From Megalobrama amblycephala (Eukaryota > Chordata > Actinopteri > Cypriniformes > Xenocyprididae), in NCBI RefSeq assembly GCF_018812025.1, contig NC_063045.1, positions 52,830,579 to 52,894,578 on the forward strand: DNA of 64,000 bases. The letters are read 5' to 3'. Shown here piece after piece: positions 58,768 through 64,000 of the stretch. Under the pieces are notes generated by a model. That model did not search any database and was not told the origin of the DNA. It saw only the letters and a program-made list of their open reading frames with translations. The first letter of the stretch is position 1. Each line of letters opens with the position of its first letter. The position numbers were made by a program, and so were the translations under genes.

Positions 58768-59337
58768 AGGAGTCCTTGATTTCACTTTTTTAAAAACTTT
58801 TTAAGGACTACAACAAATGGCTGGTAGAGACTACAACAAGCTTCTTCCCAGGTTGGTCCCTGGATTTACACAAAAGATTAACATGACGGCACATGCTAGT
58901 CGATGAATTGAATCAACTCCACAGCAACTATATAAATTTTCCACTAACCATTCAGAAATGTCCAGATATATTCTAAAAGTTCTTCCTGAGTCTCTCCATC
59001 AGTGTCCGACTTAATGAACAATGTAAGGCTGAACACGTTACTGACAATCATCATCTTTGCTGCGTGAGATTCTCCAGCTTTGTTGTTGTTGAGCAACTGA
59101 AGCTTGAGCTGTTAAAGCTCCGCCCTCTTCTGGAAAGGGGGCCGGGATCAGCAGCTCATTTGCATTTAAAGGGACACACAGGAACGGCACGTTTTTGCTC
59201 ACACCCAAATATGAGCAAATTTGACAAGCTATAATAAATTATCTTTGGGGTATTTTGAGCTGAAACTTCACAGACACATTCTGGAGACACCAGAGACTTA
59301 TATTACATCTTGTGATAAGGGGCATAATAGGTCCCCT
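58768..59337. mobile_element. TTAA-flanked element, 570 bp
   Basis: TTAA lies at 58764-58767 and 59338-59341. The ends AGGAGTCC and GGTCCCCT are imperfect inverses. The right end is the inverse of the start of the element at 35069-35571. Its right part shares 'gagctgaaacttcacagaca' with the AGGTGCC family. Confidence 0.55.
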
Positions 59338-59341
59338 TTAA

Positions 59342-61322
59342 ACACAAGACTGCACTAGGATGATGACATCACTGTTTTCTCCAAGTTAACAACTTTTTTT
59401 TACAACGAAATGAATCAACACTGAACTTACTTTCAGGACAATGACACTATTTTCTTCTAGAGATGCTTTACAGCCAAAACAATCTCTGCTGCATTATTTT
59501 CCTGTTATCACTGTAAAGCTGCTTTGAAACAATCTGTATTGTAAAAAGCTCTATATTTAAAAAAAGGTGACTTGACTTAACATGAAAGTAGTGTCATATC
59601 AGGTGAGCACACTGATATATAGCTTTGCCATGGGCGACCGACAAACGTCTCACTGACTCACTTAAATCTTCCTGCGGATGTTTGAATTTATTATAGTGGA
59701 GAATTTCTGTAGACTGCATGGTGCTGAAACCGCCTGGTAATCTATGGATGGATCATTTGTCTATATACCCTACAGAATTCATTCCATCTGCTCTGCTAAT
59801 GAACTCTGGAATTAAATGGCTAATTAATTTGCGCTTTTAAGCAGTTTAAAGTTCTGAAACATACGTCTTTGGGGGGATCCCTATAATGATCTCAGCACTA
59901 TAGAGACCATTAATACATGAATAATAAAAATCGAATATTTTTAGTTAAGAATAATTCTTTCATATATTGCAAATAATTTATGTCTCACAACCCTGCAGTT
60001 GTAAACAAAGCAAGTTGTTAAAAAACGATTAGCCGCTTTGTATCATGATTCCTGATGTTCCAACGTTACTCTCAACGGGAACATCAGTCACCAGACAACA
60101 CACACTCCCTGCACTTCAACTGGGCTATACACAGCGAGAAGATCAGAGCGTATTTATTAGGGGAATAATAAAGTAAATTTATATTGACTTTGTCTGACAA
60201 TGGACACATTAAAAGACCATTAGCTAAAGTGAGAGAAATCCATCCTTAACCCAGAGAGGGCTATGTTGATTGGCTTCGGCATTGCCATGATCAGCAGAGA
60301 GCAACAGACAGGTGTTAAATCACGGGATTCTAGTAGAAGTTTAAACTCGCTGAGACTTGGGAATTTTATATGTGATATTAAAAGATATATGAAACAATCT
60401 AGCATCTGTCAGAACAACATAATACTCATTATACAACAGTAAAAGTGATTGAGTGAAAGACCAAACCTGTCTTTCTTCTGTTGAACACAAAAGATATTTT
60501 GATGAAAGTCGGTAACCAAACAGTTGATGGACTTCCATTTATTTTTGTTCCATATGGAAGTCAATGGGGCTTATCATCTGTTTGGTCACCAACATTCTTC
60601 AAAATATCTTCTTTCAAATTAAAAAACGGACTATTATTCGTTACATTGGAATTTAAAATATGCATTATTTTACAATTACTAAAAATAAGTATAGGAAGGA
60701 TTCAAAAACCAAGCAAAATCAAACCAAACCGTTGGCCAACATTTCAATTGGTTATCTGGGAACCAGAATAAAGCGTGCAAAACAAGTCATGCAGCGCGCA
60801 ATAATGTCATGTAGGTCTAAACAGAGTGACAGCAGCACTTTTCTAGAGCAGTATATACATCTAGAACTTCCTCTGACAGATGAAATCAAAGCATCATACG
60901 CTTCTTGCAGCTGGAAAATGACTTTAATAGTCATCAAGAGGCAAAGAAAGGGAGGCTTTAAACCAACGTGTCCTGCAGGTTTAACTTTTCCTCTGAAGAG
61001 CATCATATCAGTGAACAGGGATCAGAACAGAGACGACAGATACTGTGAATGAGCCCAAACACAAAGCAGTGGGAAATCCCAGCATGCCTCTCCTGTGCGT
61101 TCCCACAACACTGTTTATCTAAGGCACCCCTGGAGACTCCAGGGATTAAATGCTATTCTTGTTTGTTCTTGTTCCTTCTACTCTGCTAGACATATGTTCT
61201 TTTAAACCTTGGAAACAAGTTACATTTTCTTAAAACAAAATAGTAACCCAACAAATTCATACTGTTGTCATAAGGGTAAATGAGGATAATTTTACATGAT
61301 TAAAATGTATTTACTATTTTAC
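59342..61322. other. Non-coding interval with repeat fragments
   Basis: A LINE/SINE-like 3' end lies near 59515-59580. At about 60460-60610, 'ttctgttgaacacaaaagat' is a common cyprinid repeat interior. The 130-residue ORF at 60660-61052 lacks any family feature and is opposed by another ORF. Confidence 0.4.
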
Positions 61323-61445
61323 AAACACACACACACACGTTTGTTTCACTATATTAGTGAGGACATTGCATAGACTTCCATTGATTTTATAGCAGGTAAA
61401 TGATATTTTCTTTCGCCTAACCCAACCCCTAAACCTAAACCTAAA
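61323..61445. repeat. (CA)n with linked cyprinid repeat
   Basis: 'acacacacacacacg' precedes a 'gaggacattgcatagacttc' unit related to about 9430-9740. Confidence 0.5.
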
Positions 61446-63225
61446 ATGTGGAAAACACTAGGGCTGCATCAGAAATTGCATACTTCCCTATATAGTAGGT
61501 GAAAAACAGCATGTGACAAAAGAAGTATGTTCGAGTTCACAGTACTCATAAAGAGTAGGCAAAAAGTGCCCGCATCAAGGTTGCCAGCTTTTCACAAGAA
61601 AACCCACCCAATTGCTACTCAAGCCCAAAACAAAAAAAAATTCTGTAAAAATAGGGCACAATGTACTGTTAATTTAACAGATTTTATTTTACACAGGTGT
61701 TTTACCTTAAAATTTTGCACTTAATTGAGTTGTATTTTTGGGTTAACAGAAATGTCCGTAAGATTACTGGATAATGTCCAAGTAATGAACTGCCAGTACT
61801 TTTCCCGTTATTTATGTTTTACAGTTTAGCCCAATCGCGTTCCAGGGAGTAAAATCCACGTTTTTGGTGGGATTCCCCTAGTAAAATTCACATTCCAGGG
61901 CTAAATATCATGTTATTTGGGGACTTGGCAACATGACAACATGGTGGATGTACTACGTCCAAATTACATTCATACTATTTAGAACACACTTTTTAGCGAT
62001 CAAGAATTACTTACTCAAGAGAGTATGTGATTTCAGAACGCAGCCTAGATTTAAGCTGCTAAATGTAACCAGTTAAACCTTTATCTCAGCTGCCTACAAA
62101 CTGCCTGTAGTCCATTCATTAACTTGTCTGTTGTAGTTCACACAAAAAAATGGCAAGAGCTGGCTGAATCATCTGTCTCTATAGTACTTATGAATCTGTA
62201 CCCTAACTGACACTCTTTAGTCTTATCTGTCAGAAATCAAGTTCACAGCCAGGAAAACGGATCAACATCTTTTATTTACAATAAAACAAATGCAAAACTC
62301 TTTCTTGCATATATATATTGCTCTTATATATCATTTTGCTTTTACTGCATTAGCCACTGCAAAGACAAAAAGTCTCTTGTTTGCATTTATTTTCATAATA
62401 AAAGTCTTATTTAATGCATAGAAAAACGGGAGGACACACACACTTCACATGCACACACCAAACATACCCACAGACACAACTTCAGAAATATTTAGACTCC
62501 CATCAATAATCAATTTTGGCAGAGCTAAATTATATAGTACTAAATTATTATATTAACTTAAATGTCATTTAAGGCCCAAACATGATGCACCCCAAGTGAA
62601 AATAAACTCATCATGAAGACGTTTAAGATGAAAATGCTGCCATTAAGAAAACCAGGACTAAATTAACTTACTCTGGTTAACAGAAGCTCATAAGCTCGTA
62701 AAGAAACAAAGGAGAGAAAGATAAACACCCTATTTCATTAACTGCAAACTACAGCTAAAGCTCTGCTAAACAGTTCACTCAAGCAAATTCAAGGCAAAAT
62801 ATGTCATGAAGCAGTCACTCTAACCCACTCTTACACCCCCCACATTTTGTCTGACACACCCAGTTCAGGTCTCTACTAATGAGCTGATGACCTGAATCGG
62901 GTGTATTTTATTAGGGAGACATACAAAATGTGCAGTGTTGTGGGTGCCAGGACCAGGGTTGAGAACCACTGCTCTAACCATACAAAATAAACACACATTA
63001 AATAAAGATTCTCATTCCTTTCCACAATATATTACTTCATTTTCTTTGAGTGGTTGTTGATAGAGTCATGAGATCTAAATAAATACATGTGCCACACAGC
63101 TGCAGAAAAAATACTGTAAAACACATGGACACCAGCGGTGATGAACTGGCCAAAGTGAGTTAGTACTAGGGTAGATGAGAGGTAAACAGAGGCGTTTTTC
63201 AGTGCATGTGAGCAGCAGATCAAAT
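61446..63225. other. Non-coding interval; probable 3' UTR of the minus-strand gene at its right end
   Basis: A minus-strand AATAAA (plus-strand 'tttatt') occurs near 62905. No other exon was recognised. Confidence 0.4.
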
Positions 63226-63361
63226 CTATGCGGCGCTTTCGGATGGTTGGCTGTCACCATTGCTGTCTTTAAGGACAGTTCTTCCAGTTTGTGTAGCGTC
63301 TTTCTCTGGTTCAGTGTTGTCTTCATCGTGTTGCACTGAGTGCGGTCTGTAGAGAGGGGGG
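63226..63361 (-). CDS. Probable last coding exon of an unidentified gene
   Basis: A strong minus-strand acceptor ('tgtctttttttcctccag') is followed by 136 bp open to a TAG at 63226-63228. One base completes the previous codon. The 44-residue tail begins 'PPLYRPHSVQHDEDNTEPEK' and ends 'SESAA'. It is hydrophilic, acidic and Ser/Thr-rich, like the cytosolic tail of a membrane protein. 'PPLY' fits the PPxY motif bound by WW-domain ubiquitin ligases. The other open frames in the exon are longer but lack splice-phase support. The gene's earlier exons lie beyond the right end. I do not recognise it. Confidence 0.55.
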
Positions 63362-63750
63362 CTGGAGGAAAAAAAGACACACAAGGTTACAGCCACACAC
63401 TCAGTGCAGACCTTATTCTTGCGAGAGGTCAGATGTGCTCAATGCCATGCACAGATCGATAGCTGGACAAAGGTCATGAGTGAATGTCCCTGACTGGTCA
63501 CAAACGCACATCTACAGTAGTTCCCAAAATGTCACTCTTTTTGTGATAATGTCCTGCTGAATTATCAGTTTAACTCTTGCAGTATCTCTAAATCTTTGTG
63601 TACTTTAATTGTGGCTTGCTACATTTTCCTGGAACATCTTTTGTTGGTTCTGGAACAAAAATCCTGTCAAACCAACAAAAAGTCCTAACCATATCCCTTG
63701 ACTTATCCTTTCCTATTAAGTACCCAAGATATCCCTAACCATTACCCCTA
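63362..63750. other. Intron sequence of the minus-strand gene (inferred)
   Basis: No other feature was seen. Confidence 0.4.
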
Positions 63751-63926
63751 TTTTTTTTTTTTTTTTGCCTTTATTATGACAGGACAGGAAGTTGACAGGA
63801 AGTGAAGTTGGAGAAAGAGAGAGGGGGACGGGATTGGGAAAGGTCTGCAAGCCGGGACTCGAACTTGGGACGCCTGAAGTGCAACTGTGCTATATGTCGG
63901 CACGTGCTGCCCACGAGGCTATCGGC
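63751..63926 (-). mobile_element. tRNA-derived SINE
   Basis: Read on the minus strand it starts with a tRNA-like head: A-box-like 'tagcctcgtgggcag' and B-box 'gttcgagtcccgg'. It ends in an A-run of about 16 (the T-run at 63751-63766). It is flanked by an 8-bp direct repeat, TACCCCTA (63743-63750 and 63927-63934). About 176 bp. It would be transcribed by RNA polymerase III and mobilised by a LINE. Confidence 0.85.
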
Positions 63927-64000
63927 TACCCCTAAAATTAAAATGTTGATAAGGATATGGTTCATAAGGTTCTGCAAGTTCTAAAATCATCCCCAAGCCT

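Noticed and set aside
60660..61052. 130-residue plus-strand ORF
   Set aside because: Basic, low-complexity start, no domain, opposed by an 84-residue ORF, and overlaps repeat-derived sequence on its left.
63801..63926. Possible tRNA gene from A-box and B-box matches
   Set aside because: The head is followed by an unrelated body and poly(A) and is flanked by a target duplication, so it is a SINE and not a tRNA gene.

Overview
The window looks like the genome of a cyprinid-type teleost, close to zebrafish, carp or goldfish. The clues are vertebrate splice signals, a relaxin-family receptor, and a dense load of fish-type repeats: DIRS, Tc1/mariner, hAT, piggyBac-like, TTAA-flanked MITEs and a tRNA-derived SINE. 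It is a eukaryotic, mostly non-coding, repeat-rich region. There are no operons, CRISPR arrays or bacterial signals.

Layout. 1-2309 is part of a foldback Tc1/mariner-type element with a second foldback nested in it. 3347-8584 is a nearly full-length DIRS retrotransposon carrying a gag-like ORF, RT/RNase H and a tyrosine recombinase. The last two are broken. 10036-10160 is the probable last coding exon of an unidentified plus-strand gene. 14669-18515 holds four phase-consistent exons of a relaxin family peptide receptor, best matched to RXFP2: LDLa module, linker, LRR N-cap and first leucine-rich repeat. I found none of the later LRR or seven-helix exons. 19-36 kb is a mosaic of MITEs. It includes a 1,684-bp repeat in at least two tandem copies that runs into a scaffold gap of exactly 1,000 N (29879-30878). 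36622-38485 is a broken Tc1-like transposon with a poly(A)-tailed insertion in its transposase. 41.8-44.5 kb is a stack of nested transposons with readable target duplications. 45796-46911 holds two minus-strand exons of a secreted or membrane protein resembling the V-ATPase accessory subunit Ac45 (ATP6AP1 family), with a possible promoter above 46912. 47975-49505 and 54860-56381 are two full 1.5-kb foldback elements of the family that opens the window. Near the right end are a probable last exon of an unidentified minus-strand gene (63226-63361) and a clean SINE (63751-63926).

No gene is complete here. The gene signals are exon groups of at least three genes plus a few weak exon candidates. 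The strongest themes are at least ten elements with TTAA target duplications, three copies of a 1.5-kb hairpin transposon, and an rxfp2 gene that stops after its first LRR and is followed by a collapsed tandem repeat and a gap.

All product names rest on reading the sequence and on remembered family features. No database search was run.
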